DNA of 11,090 nt. Source: Pavlovales sp. CCMP2436. Taxonomy: Eukaryota; Haptophyta; Pavlovophyceae; Pavlovales. Below, one piece after another: positions 1-6,983 of the stretch. The position numbers and the translations under genes were made by a program. Location of the stretch: assembly GCA_026770615.1 (NCBI GenBank), contig MU631689.1, forward strand, positions 20,382 to 31,471, read 5' to 3'. A model generated the notes under the pieces. The model did not search any database. It was not told the DNA's origin and was given only the letters and a program-made list of their open reading frames with translations. The number at the start of each line of letters is the position of its first letter. Positions within the stretch are counted from its first letter, which is position 1.

Positions 1-61
1 TGGGTGCCCATTCAGACCCTGTTGTCTTTCCTGGTGTCTTGAGTGCTTTCATCAGAGGCGA

Positions 62-80
62 TTTTTTTTTTTTTTTTTTT
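62..80. repeat. T19 homopolymer tract
   Basis: An uninterrupted run of 19 T. A matching run of 19 A closes the window at 11072-11090. The tract could be the pyrimidine part of a splice acceptor on the plus strand or the tail of a retroposed copy on the minus strand. No AG follows close behind it and no gene boundary is visible, so no role is assigned. Confidence 0.9.
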
Positions 81-444
81 GCCTGATGCGCTGACCCTCC
101 CATGTCATGCCCTTACGCCTTCGGGCTGCAAGTCGGGGGACGTTAAAAGAACTATTATAAAAAAAGCTGTGCTTTTGGCTGCCAACTAGGCCTCTTCCTC
201 CCCACTTCCTATAAGAACTGTCTGCTACCCCCCCTTACCCCCCCCCACGCACGCACACACCCCTTAACCCCTAACCCCCGGAACACCTGTCGACGCCTTT
301 TGTGACACCCCCGTCACTGCCCTGTGTCACACCCACAACTGTCCTGTAAAATGCCCGATAATCACACTATTTATTCATGCATACCCTCGTGTGGAAGAGG
401 CCGCTAGCTAGACGAGGCTGCTTGGCGCAAAACTGTACGATTGA
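81..444. other. Spacer with C-rich low complexity
   Basis: No convincing gene. From about 226 to 290 the plus strand is strongly C-rich, with runs of C, a short CACACA stretch and a few degenerate CCCTAA-like units. Three units do not make a telomere. At 146-156 the minus strand reads TATAATAGTTC, which also occurs on the plus strand at about 9877. Confidence 0.6.
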
Positions 445-690
445 GACTCGGACTTCCACTACCAAGCCTCGGAAAAGATTATGGCATTTTCTCCGTGGCT
501 TGACGCGGAGCTTACCGAGTTTTCTTGGTGGAGAACGTACGGGTCTTTATCGGACATGGCGCACACGTCAGAAATATCCACGATTCCGTCATCAACTAAA
601 ATCCCCGATAATACACACATATATATATCTCCGTCGGAGCGCTAAGATCAGATTGATGATTTGTCACACTCCCATCCAGAACTCCACTAA
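445..690 (+). pseudogene. Decayed coding-like fragment, unrecognised
   Basis: One plus-strand frame stays open from 445, after a TGA at 442-444, to a TAA at 643-645. It then continues in the same frame to a second TAA at 688-690. The first ATG is at 481 and gives a 54-residue peptide beginning MAFSPWLDAELTEFSWW, which looks more like real protein (balanced composition, Trp and acidic residues) than the Arg-rich 105-codon frame that overlaps it. The segment after the TAA also reads plausibly (DQIDDLSHSHPELH). This would fit the end of an old gene with one added stop, or an isolated exon. I do not recognise the family. Confidence 0.3.
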
Positions 691-876
691 ATGAAGGCGT
701 TTTGGCCTCGGCTTCGCGCGGCTTGTGAGTCGTTAGTCCGGATCTGATTTTTTCGGGCTTGAATTAGTAGTCTTACACAAGATAATTCTTATTTGTTGTC
801 GACAAATATCTAATGAATACAAAGTAATGTAACGTGCAACCTCCATGCGTAACTCCCGCCAGTCCGGCGTGCTCGC

Positions 877-1086
877 TTGCTCTGCGCCGAGACGCGAGAG
901 GCCAGGCGCCCATCCTCGCGCACGGACGCGGACGCACGGGCGGGGGGCGGGAGCTCCGAGCCGTCCCTGTGGCCAGCCGAGCTCGCAGGCAAGGAAGCTG
1001 AGCTCGCCCAGGCGGAGGCGCGCCTCGTGGCGGAGGCCGGCAGCGCCGTCCTCGCCACACACGACGAGCTCGACGACGCTGTCTGA
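877..1086 (+). CDS. Possible C-terminal exon of a coiled-coil protein
   Basis: A GC-rich island in AT-rich surroundings. One plus-strand frame is open to a TGA at 1084-1086 and ends in an Ala/Glu/Leu-rich helix containing ELAGKEAELAQAEARLVAE, followed by an acidic tail. Composition and ending resemble the spliced coiled-coil gene at 10494-11066. There is no convincing ATG, and the stated left end is only where the open frame becomes protein-like. AT-rich sequence upstream could be an intron, with AG acceptors possible around 885-900. Four other long frames overlap the island on both strands, as expected of high GC, so the call rests on composition alone. Confidence 0.3.
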   Translation: MLCAETREARRPSSRTDADARAGGGSSEPSLWPAELAGKEAELAQAEARLVAEAGSAVLATHDELDDAV

Positions 1087-1762
1087 CCGTGACGTTCCAT
1101 AATAGGCTCTGAGCTATCATTGGATTGCCTCCATTTTAGATAGATCCACTCGTATTTATTTTATAGTCAGACGACAGGTTTAATTTCTCGATGATAGTAT
1201 CGCGTGGCTATCACCGAGGGTCTAGGCTTTACGTAGACGTCCACATATAATTAGTGCAGGGCCACTTACTTACATTTATGATAGGGATACTTACAAAATG
1301 TATAAAAGGCGTCCATCTGGGCTGGAATAAGTGCCTTTTTGCTAGCTCTAGCCGGTACTGGCTCCAGTATGTGCTGTTGGCAGCTAGGGCAGAGCTCCAG
1401 TGCTTAAGTTTGGGCGGAGGCATAGACTCCGACTGCCGCCAGTCTAAAAGTAAGCGCACGCATGGGACATGCACCAACACGATTCATCGGCACAACATGA
1501 TAAATCGGCCACAAATGCGAATTCTATTTACATCCAATTTAAAAAAGCAATTTGTAGTTACATATTAGGAAATAGCCAGCTTATCTATAAGTTAGATACA
1601 ATTACGAATCTGCTGTGCAAATGATTGAAAATTTACTCGCCACAATTGGCCCCGACAACTACTTTGAAAGTGCTTAAACCGGTTATACTGGTAGAATATA
1701 GATAATATCTTGAAATACGTCCGTCGTCCCCTGACAGGTCTCCACAGGATCCAAGCGTTGAG
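1087..1762. other. AT-rich spacer without a supported gene
   Basis: Open frames of about 80-105 codons exist on both strands (for example 1254-1568 plus and 1592-1897 minus). They show no domain, no compositional bias and no start context, and the minus-strand one runs through a dispersed repeat. The stretch holds one copy of the ATTTATGATAGGGAT motif at 1274-1288. Confidence 0.5.
1274..1288 (+). repeat. Copy 1 of ATTTATGATAGGGAT motif
   Basis: This 15-base motif is exact here, at 6817-6831 on the plus strand, and at 3779-3793 on the minus strand. The other two copies share 23 bases with each other. It may be part of a repeat family or a regulatory site. Confidence 0.75.
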
Positions 1763-1815
1763 AAAAACACTCGGATCAAGGGACCTTGGCAGAGCACACG
1801 GATACCGTCCCCACC
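1763..1815 (+). repeat. Dispersed direct repeat, copy 1
   Basis: This copy begins AAAAACACTCGGATCAAGGG and ends GAGCACACGGATACCGTCCCC followed by ACC (the shared ends are at 1763-1780 and 1792-1815). A diverged copy in the same orientation lies at 3870-3921. The two flank the aminotransferase gene. Weaker similarity extends to the left, including an AGGATC block 15-25 bases upstream in both. Confidence 0.8.
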
Positions 1816-1933
1816 AGTGTGCTACCCAGGGGTAATATTTGCCATAGCCGCCTGTTATGTTTGCTGGACTACAGCGCGCGCCCTGCGCGTGCAGCAACTA
1901 TATGCATAGTATGTATATATCAATTGATACGTT

Positions 1934-1945
1934 ATTGTATACAAT
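1934..1945. repeat. 12-bp perfect palindrome ATTGTATACAAT
   Basis: A perfect self-complementary 12-mer lies about 150 bases upstream of the aminotransferase start codon. It could be a dimeric regulator site. It could also be chance in AT-rich sequence. Confidence 0.4.
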
Positions 1946-1975
1946 TTGTAAAATAAGAAGAAGCTTTCCTGGCGC

Positions 1976-1996
1976 GCGAGGACCGCTTGTCCTCGC
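1976..1996. repeat. GC-rich hairpin, 8-bp stem
   Basis: GCGAGGAC and GTCCTCGC are perfect inverted arms around a CGCTT loop, about 90 bases before the aminotransferase ATG. If transcribed, it would be a stable 5' leader hairpin. Confidence 0.6.
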
Positions 1997-2085
1997 ACAT
2001 GCAAGCTAGCTAAACCCCTTATTCATTATACCCCTGGCTGGACAGGTATCCCCGGTACATAAGAATTATCAGAAATGACCCGGAA

Positions 2086-3778
2086 ATGTCCACCGGGAAC
2101 TCTGTCTCCAGAGAACAGGTCCCCGGTCGGCAAGTCTCGTCGGCCACGATGCTGCCGTCGTGCGCCGGAGCGCAGCAGCTCGACTCGGCGCACATGCAGC
2201 GCATGCGCGAGACGGTGATTGGCGCCCGCACGCAGATCGACACGCCCTTTGGCGCGCGCCAGCTGACCTATGCCGACTACACGGCGTCCGGCCGTCTGAT
2301 GTCGGGAGTTGAGGACTTTGTGCGTACCGAGGTCGCGCCCTTCTACGCCAACACGCACACGGAGTCTTCAGCCACCGGCGCGCAGACATCGCGCTTCCGT
2401 GAGGATGCACGTGCAGATGTGGCCGCTGCGCTCGGCGCCGATTCGTCCACGTATGCCGTGTTGTTCGCGGGCACAGGGATGACGGGTGCGATGGCCAAGC
2501 TCGCCTGTGCCGTCGGCCTGCCACCCACGCGCAAGGTGCACTTCAACATGGCATGGGACGCGGCCGTTGTGATCATTGGTCCGTTTGAGCACAACAGCAA
2601 TGTGCTGGTCTGGCGTGAGTCGGCGGCCGAGGTGGTTGAGATCAAGGAGTCGCGCAGCGGGACGATGGAACTCGCCGACCTGCGCACCCAGCTCGCAAAG
2701 TACCGCAACCGCACGCTCAAGATCGTCTCCTTCTCCGCCGGCTCGAACGTCACGGGCATATGTGAGGACGTGACGGAGGTCGCACGCCTTGCCAAGGAGG
2801 CGGGCGCCCTCGTTTTCGTCGATTATGCTGCTGCCGCTCCCTACCTACCCATCCAGCATGCGGCCCTCGCCGGGTATCGAGCTCGACGCGGTCCTAATCT
2901 CTCCACACAAGTTTGCAGGCTGATCCGGATCGGCCGGGTTGTTGGTTGCGAAGGCTGTCCTCTTCGCTAATGCAGTGCCCACGCAGCCGGGCGGCGGCAC
3001 GGTGGCGTTTGTCACTCCGTGGTCGCACACTTACATCGCGGAAATCGAGACGCGCGAGGACGGCGGCACGCCCGCGATCCTTCAGTCGATCCGTTGCGGC
3101 TTGGCCTTCCGTGTGCAAATGGCGCTCGGCGTGGAGGCGCAGATGACCTCAAGTGCGCGCAAGTGCGACAAGGCTCTCAGCCGCTGGCGCGCGCATCCAA
3201 ACCTGCTCTTGCTCGGGGGCACGCGAAGTGGGTACCTCGATTCTCCGCGCTTGCCGATTATAAGCTTCGAGGTCCTGCTGCCTGCCGCCATCGACCACCG
3301 CAGCAGCGCGCAGCCGCCGCAGCTGCCGACCGAGATAAGAGCGCGCGTGTTCACAGAGGCGGCGCACGCGCGGCGCATGCTGCACCCGAACTTCGTGGCG
3401 ACACTCCTCAACGACGTGTATGGAATTCAGAGTCGCTCTGGCTGCAGTAGCGCAGGCCCGTACTCTACGCGCCTGTGGGATGTCGACCGGCCGACCGTGC
3501 TGCGGCTGGAGCACCTAGTTGTGGCGCACGGCATGGAGAGTGTCAAGCTTGGGTGGTGCCGGGTTAACCTCTGCTGGATGATGACGGATGAGGAGGCAGA
3601 TTTTGATATTCGCGCCGTCGAGCAGGTCGCGACCGACGGCTGGCGCCTGCTGCCGCTGTATTCGATGCACTGGCAGACGGGAACCTGGCGCCACGCTCGA
3701 GTGCGGATTTGCACACGACGCGTTGGCCCGACGCCGACTGTCCGCCGGATGCCAAAAATATCCCGACGTTTATTATGA
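2086..3778 (+). pseudogene. PLP-dependent class V aminotransferase / cysteine-desulfurase-like gene, broken
   Basis: The family is the fold-type I PLP enzymes related to cysteine desulfurases (class V aminotransferases). The true substrate cannot be told. In the first frame from ATG 2086, YADYTASG lies near residues 62-69, YANTHTESSATG at 87-98, FAGTGMTGA at 127-135, and VFVDYA carries the PLP-binding Asp. The frame then shifts by one extra base near 2857, and the PLP lysine (SPHKF, AAG at 2909-2911) is read in the next frame. A TGA at 2921-2923 stands where the family has Gly in a glycine-rich loop. The same frame then runs to 3778 with VPTQPGGGTVAF, REDGGTPAI, LHPNFVATLLNDVYGIQ, GCSSAGPY (relatives usually have Cys where the second Ser is) and GWRLLPLY. 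The tail after WRH is unrecognised. Total length, about 560 codons, fits the family. It is either a young pseudogene or an intact gene with two sequence errors. No intron fits the break. Confidence 0.85.
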
Positions 3779-3798
3779 ATCCCTATCATAAATATATA
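3776..3798 (-). repeat. 23-bp AT-rich motif, inverted copy
   Basis: The minus strand here is identical over 23 bases to the plus strand at 6812-6834; the core is ATTTATGATAGGGAT with a TATAT stretch before it. The motif starts on the TGA stop of the aminotransferase gene. With the copy at 6812 it brackets the retrotransposon remnant as an inverted pair about 3.06 kb apart. It may be a terminal repeat, a 3'-end or promoter signal, or part of the family seen at 6823. Confidence 0.85.
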
Positions 3799-3869
3799 AT
3801 TCACGACCCATGTGTAAGTTTTTAGTTAAACGTCCGGCCCCGGGAGGATCTCACTGGACGTTAAGTGTT

Positions 3870-3921
3870 AAAAACACTCAGATCCAGGGATCCACCCGAG
3901 CACACGGATAGCGTCCCCACC
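3870..3921 (+). repeat. Dispersed direct repeat, copy 2
   Basis: The diverged second copy of the repeat at 1763-1815, in the same orientation. Shared blocks are AAAAACACTC, GATC.AGGGA, GAGCACACGGATA and CGTCCCCACC. It lies just beyond the aminotransferase gene. Confidence 0.8.
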
Positions 3922-4084
3922 GCTGATCAGTTCAGCCACACGACGACTCTCGACTGGCGCGCTGACCGACATTCACTGCTCTCCCTCGCGTCGTCTTAAA
4001 ATGCAGCACCGTCTACAAGTGCGGCCCACCTTCGCGCATCCCAAACATTACTTCCTCGCTAGCCTGGCTCGCATATGTTGAGAT

Positions 4085-4104
4085 TTTTGCCCCGGGGGGC
4101 AAAA
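4085..4104. terminator. Hairpin TTTTGCCCC / GGGGCAAAA
   Basis: Perfect 9-bp arms surround a 2-base centre, about 35-55 bases beyond the stop of the minus-strand retrotransposon frame. Its position suits a 3'-end structure of that transcript, but eukaryotic termination does not normally rely on such hairpins. It also falls inside an alternative minus-strand frame (4013-4378), so it may be incidental. Confidence 0.35.
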
Positions 4105-4139
4105 CCCACAAATATGCGTGGCTTATTTGCTGGGCCATT

Positions 4140-5972
4140 CTATCCCACCCCTTGACGGGGGTGGGCCTCGGGCGCAGGACTTTGGGTTGCGGGGTGTGGC
4201 GGGCCTGCTGGCTCATGTTTGCGTTTTGAAGACTTTGAGCTTGCTGGCTCATGTTTGGTTTTAGTATTGTTGTCGCCCGAGTGGTGTGACACCGTGGGTG
4301 ACTGGCCGGTTTCAAGGGCCCGTTTGGTTGCTGAGCGCAGTGTGCGTGAGTGGTGCATGAATATGAATGACTTGTCATGGATCAGTGTGTGCATGCGTGA
4401 CGGGCCTGCTGCGGATTCGTGGTTTATGGCGGGACTGGCTGGTCTTGTTTTGGGTTCGGTGGGACTGGCTGCTCCTGGTAGTAATGAAGTTTTGGTTCGA
4501 GACGGTCTCTGGTTGCGTTTTTCCACGTTTGATGTGCGTAAGCATTGCTGGCCTCGGCTGAGCCTGAGGGTGGGCTTCGGCTGCATGGAGGGTATGGTTG
4601 GATTTACACCATTTAATGAATCTTCATTCATCGTATGTTGGTTGCGCATCAGGCATCTTCGTTTGGCAGGGGTGGTCAGTGCACTGGTGTCCGTTGGGGG
4701 TATGGGCTCATACTGAGCGATGCTGTCCGTTGGGGTTATAGGCTCATACCGCAGAAATGGTATAGCCGCTGGTGCCTCGATTTGGGCGATGCTGTCCGTT
4801 AGGGGTATGGGCTCATACTGCATAGGCGGTTTGGCCGCTCGTGCTTCGTTTTGGGCGATGCTGTCTGTCGAGGGTATCGGCTCATACTGCATAGGAGGTA
4901 AGGCTGATGGTTCCTTGTTTTGAGCGATGCTGTCCGTTGGGGGTATGGGCTCGTATTGTATAGGTGGCATGGCCGCTGGTGCTGTGTTTTGTTTCAGTTT
5001 TCTTGCTGCCCGCTCAGCTGTCTGGGCGGCCCACATGGCTACCTTAAACTTATACGCGTCGTATAGAGATATATTGTCCTTGGTTGACGCCGCTGATGCT
5101 TCGATTGCCGCTTCGCGTGATTTTTGCATGCTGAGGCTATGGCGTAGGAGAGTGTAGTGTAAGTCGCCGAGCTCGGGTGCGTCACCGGTGTTGAAGTCCT
5201 TCTTTCTGAGCTCTTCTTTGACACTTAATCCTACCCTTCCGGTGAAGTAGTCCGGCCGAGATATCATGTGTGTCGCCATTGATTTTAATTTGGCGGGTCC
5301 CAGGCTCGGGAACAGTTCCTTGCAGAGGGAGCGGTGGAGGTCGTGGCGGTGCTTTTCCGTTGACGAGCACTCGTGGTATAAGTGATGCTTTGTGTCTTGT
5401 GAGTTGAGTGCTGTGCATAGAGGGCAGGTGAGGCCCATTGTTTCGGACTTTCCGTCAATGGTAATTGTAGTGGTGGCCATCGCTGGAAATTCTGCTGCCC
5501 ACTCGGCATTGTGGCGGTATGATCCGAGTATCAATCTGGCCATGTGTTTGGTGTACTTTTCCATGGGTCGCTGTTGGCCCCTAACTCGTGGGAGGCGCAG
5601 AGCCGTCGTGCTTTCTTTTGACCACATGGCTTCTACATTAGCCATTCTACCTATGCCGGGGGCATGTTTGACGGGGCCTCTCTTCTCTAGGCGATCCCTC
5701 GCAACTCTGTCTATTAGCGCATGGCGTGCTGCTCGTTGGTCGAATGTGATGATGTCTCCTGTCACAGTGGCCGCTATTGCCCAGCACTGGGCCGTGAGCG
5801 CGTTTTTTGTGAGCTGTACTGTGGCGGCTTCTCTGTGTACTGCTACTGCCTTTGAGCCCCAGTCGCTCAATGCGTTCTGTACGAGCTTTATGACGGCCGG
5901 GGGTTGGAGGTGGGGAGGCAAATCAGCCTGGCTGCGCCAGTTGTCGTTCTCGTGTGGAGATGAAGAGCCGGG
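4140..5972 (-). CDS. Retrotransposon C-terminal CCHC-finger protein with Pro-rich repeats
   Basis: The frame is open from 5972. The first near-start is a TTG at 5921, so it is best read as the continuation of the RNase H frame and not as a gene of its own. From 5921 it codes 593 residues. A C-x2-C-x10-H-x4-C motif (CPLCTALNSQDTKHHLYHEC) at residues 166-185 matches the finger after LINE reverse transcriptases. An alpha-helical, charged stretch follows to about residue 300. Then comes a proline-rich array built on QYEPIPPTDSIAQ (about 310-420), and a low-complexity Ser/Thr/Lys/Pro-rich basic tail. It is probably involved in binding element RNA or target DNA (inference from the family). The array and tail are not a standard LINE ending. 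An overlapping frame at 4378-4013 ends in a fairly protein-like stretch and could be the original C-terminus after another shift. Confidence 0.6.
   Translation of the reverse strand, partial: PGSSSPHENDNWRSQADLPPHLQPPAVIKLVQNALSDWGSKAVAVHREAATVQLTKNALTAQCWAIAATVTGDIITFDQRAARHALIDRVARDRLEKRGPVKHAPGIGRMANVEAMWSKESTTALRLPRVRGQQRPMEKYTKHMARLILGSYRHNAEWAAEFPAMATTTITIDGKSETMGLTCPLCTALNSQDTKHHLYHECSSTEKHRHDLHRSLCKELFPSLGPAKLKSMATHMISRPDYFTGRVGLSVKEELRKKDFNTGDAPELGDLHYTLLRHSLSMQKSREAAIEASAASTKDNISLYDAYKFKVAMWAAQTAERAARKLKQNTAPAAMPPIQYEPIPPTDSIAQNKEPSALPPMQYEPIPSTDSIAQNEARAAKPPMQYEPIPLTDSIAQIEAPAAIPFLRYEPITPTDSIAQYEPIPPTDTSALTTPAKRRCLMRNQHTMNEDSLNGVNPTIPSMQPKPTLRLSRGQQCLRTSNVEKRNQRPSRTKTSLLPGAASPTEPKTRPASPAINHESAAGPSRMHTLIHDKSFIFMHHSRTLRSATKRALETGQSPTVSHHSGDNNTKTKHEPASSKSSKRKHEPAGPPHPATQSPAPEAHPRQGVG
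4687..4985 (-). repeat. 69-bp tandem array (23-residue Pro-rich units)
   Basis: The block GCGATGCTGTC recurs at 4717, 4786, 4855 and 4924, exactly 69 bases apart, with partial units on both sides. Read on the minus strand, each unit encodes YEPIPPTDSIAQ plus an Ala/Pro linker. Units have diverged mostly without breaking the frame. Confidence 0.9.
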
Positions 5973-6537
5973 TCACTTTCTTTAGCGCCCCTGCTGTCAC
6001 TATTCTAGCTCTCGAGGCGTCATCGTGACGTACCGCTCCCGGGGTATGTAGAATTCTGGCTACTTCATCATCCGATTTGTTATGAGCCGCAGTGTGAGTC
6101 GCGTTCCTGTAGCGTCCGTGCGCCTCGTCACGTTGTTTGAGGCTGAGTAGGCGGTTGAAGTGAGGGTTTGCATCATAGCTCGTGGGATTCCCTAACCCGT
6201 GTGGTAGGGGGTTGCGGTCTAGGTGCCGTCTGTGCCAGTCTATGCGTTTTACGCCTGTGTCATGGTCCCATTCGATGAATAGCTCTTGCTCGTGAGTCGG
6301 TGCTTGTAAGGCCAGTGTGACCGCATTGCATTCTGCGTTGACAACCGTTTGATCGCCTGAGAATGTGCAGGTGAGGATATGTGCCCCTGGGGCATGTGTC
6401 GTGCCGCGGATGTGGTGTGATGGGAGTACGTAAAAACACGCCGCACCGGCTGCTCGAGCCTCGCCGTTTCCATTAGGTTTAATAAATGAACCGTCGACCT
6501 TGACATGTGGGATGCATAATTGTGGTTTCTCGGATGG
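5923..6537 (-). pseudogene. Retrotransposon RNase H domain, 5'-truncated frame
   Basis: This 204-codon frame has no ATG start and is bounded by TAG (6538-6540) and TGA (5923-5925). Numbering from 6537, the RNase H acidic residues appear in order: Asp15 in VKVDGSF, Glu69 in NAECNAVTLAL, probably Asp91 in LFIEWDHDTG, and the last Asp157 in HNKSDDEVARI, which fits the family pattern N-x-x-A-D-x-x-A except for Asp in place of the Ala. RNase H removes the RNA strand of the RNA:DNA hybrid during retrotransposition. The frame passes by a one-base shift into the zinc-finger frame: both are open across 5926-5972, so the break lies there. Since the active residues are kept, the shift may be recent, a sequence error, or a translational frameshift site. 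Confidence 0.65.
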
Positions 6538-6644
6538 CTACTTACCGTATCAGTTGTGTACTCCCACGGGTACTCGTCCCGATAGGTTCCTGCAATTGCC
6601 GACGCACATGCAGATGGCCACTTACCGTATCAGTTGTGTACTCC
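6533..6644. repeat. 32-bp direct duplication around an ankyrin scrap
   Basis: 6533-6564 and 6613-6644 match over 32 bases with one difference. On the minus strand each copy contains ACGGTAAGT, a perfect match to the eukaryotic 5' splice site. The piece between them is the ankyrin-coding segment listed next. Confidence 0.85.
6558..6608 (-). pseudogene. Ankyrin-coding scrap duplicated from or shared with 8463-8513
   Basis: This is 50/51 bases identical to 8463-8513 in the same orientation. Read on the minus strand it gives ASAIAGTYRDEYPWEY, against ASAIAGTYLDEYPWEY in the ankyrin pseudogene. The flanking GHLHV codons in another frame are also ankyrin-like. It could be part of an exon ending at the GTAAGT donor, or a recombination leftover. 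No full repeat is present. Confidence 0.7.
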
Positions 6645-6719
6645 GGCCAAGAGTGCACCCTACTAGCTGTATACGGCTTTTTTGGTCGCTATTATAATCT
6701 TGAAAACTTGATTCTTTTG

Positions 6720-6742
6720 GCAGTCGGCCGTAGGCCGACTGC
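6720..6742. terminator. Hairpin 1, 10-bp stem, GTA loop
   Basis: Perfect inverted arms (GCAGTCGGCC / GGCCGACTGC) enclose a GTA loop. A second hairpin with the same loop lies 18 bases further, and then a T13 run (6783-6795). The pair with the T run resembles a terminator or a viral-type 3'-end palindrome on the plus strand, but no plus-strand gene lies just upstream, so the role is unknown. Confidence 0.5.
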
Positions 6743-6760
6743 GCTGCGGTGGGGCTATGA

Positions 6761-6777
6761 GGCGCGCGTAGCGCGCC
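6761..6777. terminator. Hairpin 2, 7-bp stem, GTA loop, followed by T13
   Basis: GGCGCGC and GCGCGCC surround a GTA loop; T13 starts six bases later at 6783. See hairpin 1. Confidence 0.5.
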
Positions 6778-6811
6778 CCGCGTTTTTTTTTTTTTGATTG
6801 TTTGATTTTTG

Positions 6812-6870
6812 TATATATTTATGATAGGGATTCAAGCTGGCGTCTGACTGTTCTGAATGTTGTGCTGGTT
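6812..6870 (+). repeat. Dispersed repeat with 23-bp AT motif, copy A
   Basis: 6812-6834 is the exact inverse of 3776-3798. From 6823 on, the sequence matches 10383-10411 at 27 of 29 positions (GGGATTcAAGCTGGCGTCTG) and then TGTGCTGGT in both. A third, more diverged copy starts at 10181. Confidence 0.8.
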
Positions 6871-6929
6871 ATATTTAATCAACATTTGTTTGATGCTCTG
6901 TAGTCTGTACTAGTCAGCAGTATGCGATC

Positions 6930-6945
6930 TTTATTTTATTTTATT
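6930..6945 (-). promoter_or_regulatory. Three overlapping AATAAA polyadenylation signals
   Basis: On the minus strand AATAAA occurs three times at 5-base spacing, 39 to 54 bases after the stop codon of the zinc-finger gene (6984). Position and orientation suit a polyadenylation signal of that gene. Confidence 0.55.
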
Positions 6946-6983
6946 ATTCGTAGTTACGGCACAAGTAAGCCTGGTCGTTAGCT

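Larger units (their letters stand above)
4140..6537 (-). mobile_element. 3' part of a non-LTR (LINE-type) retrotransposon
   Basis: Two minus-strand frames in order carry an RNase H domain (6537-5923) and a CCHC finger of the type found after reverse transcriptase in LINEs (5972-4140). The order RNase H then CCHC at the C-terminus is typical of I/Tad-like and related non-LTR elements. No reverse transcriptase motif is found upstream: a TAG at 6538-6540 closes the frame and ankyrin-coding scraps lie beyond it, so the 5' part is missing, as is usual after incomplete reverse transcription. No poly-A tail is seen on the 3' side (3800-4139), so the exact end is unknown. Clade assignment is inference. 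Confidence 0.65.

Noticed and set aside
226..290. Telomere-like CCCTAA units
   Set aside because: There are only a few irregular units in a C-rich low-complexity stretch.
1592..1897. 101-codon minus-strand frame
   Set aside because: It runs through the dispersed repeat at 1763-1815 and has no domain. The second repeat copy has a stop in the matching frame.
2069..2795. Long minus-strand frames over the aminotransferase
   Set aside because: They are shadows of a GC-rich gene whose motifs are clear on the plus strand.
2874..2918. Possible 45-nt intron (GTATCG...TTTGCAG) in the aminotransferase
   Set aside because: Removing it would delete the catalytic lysine and would not restore the downstream frame.
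2921..2923. TGA as a selenocysteine codon
   Set aside because: The family has glycine in a Gly-rich loop at this place, not cysteine, and a one-base change from GGA explains it. A frameshift nearby also speaks for damage.
5392..5985. 197-codon plus-strand frame
   Set aside because: It is antisense to the CCHC-finger protein, which has recognisable motifs. Frame openness here follows from the codon use of the other strand.
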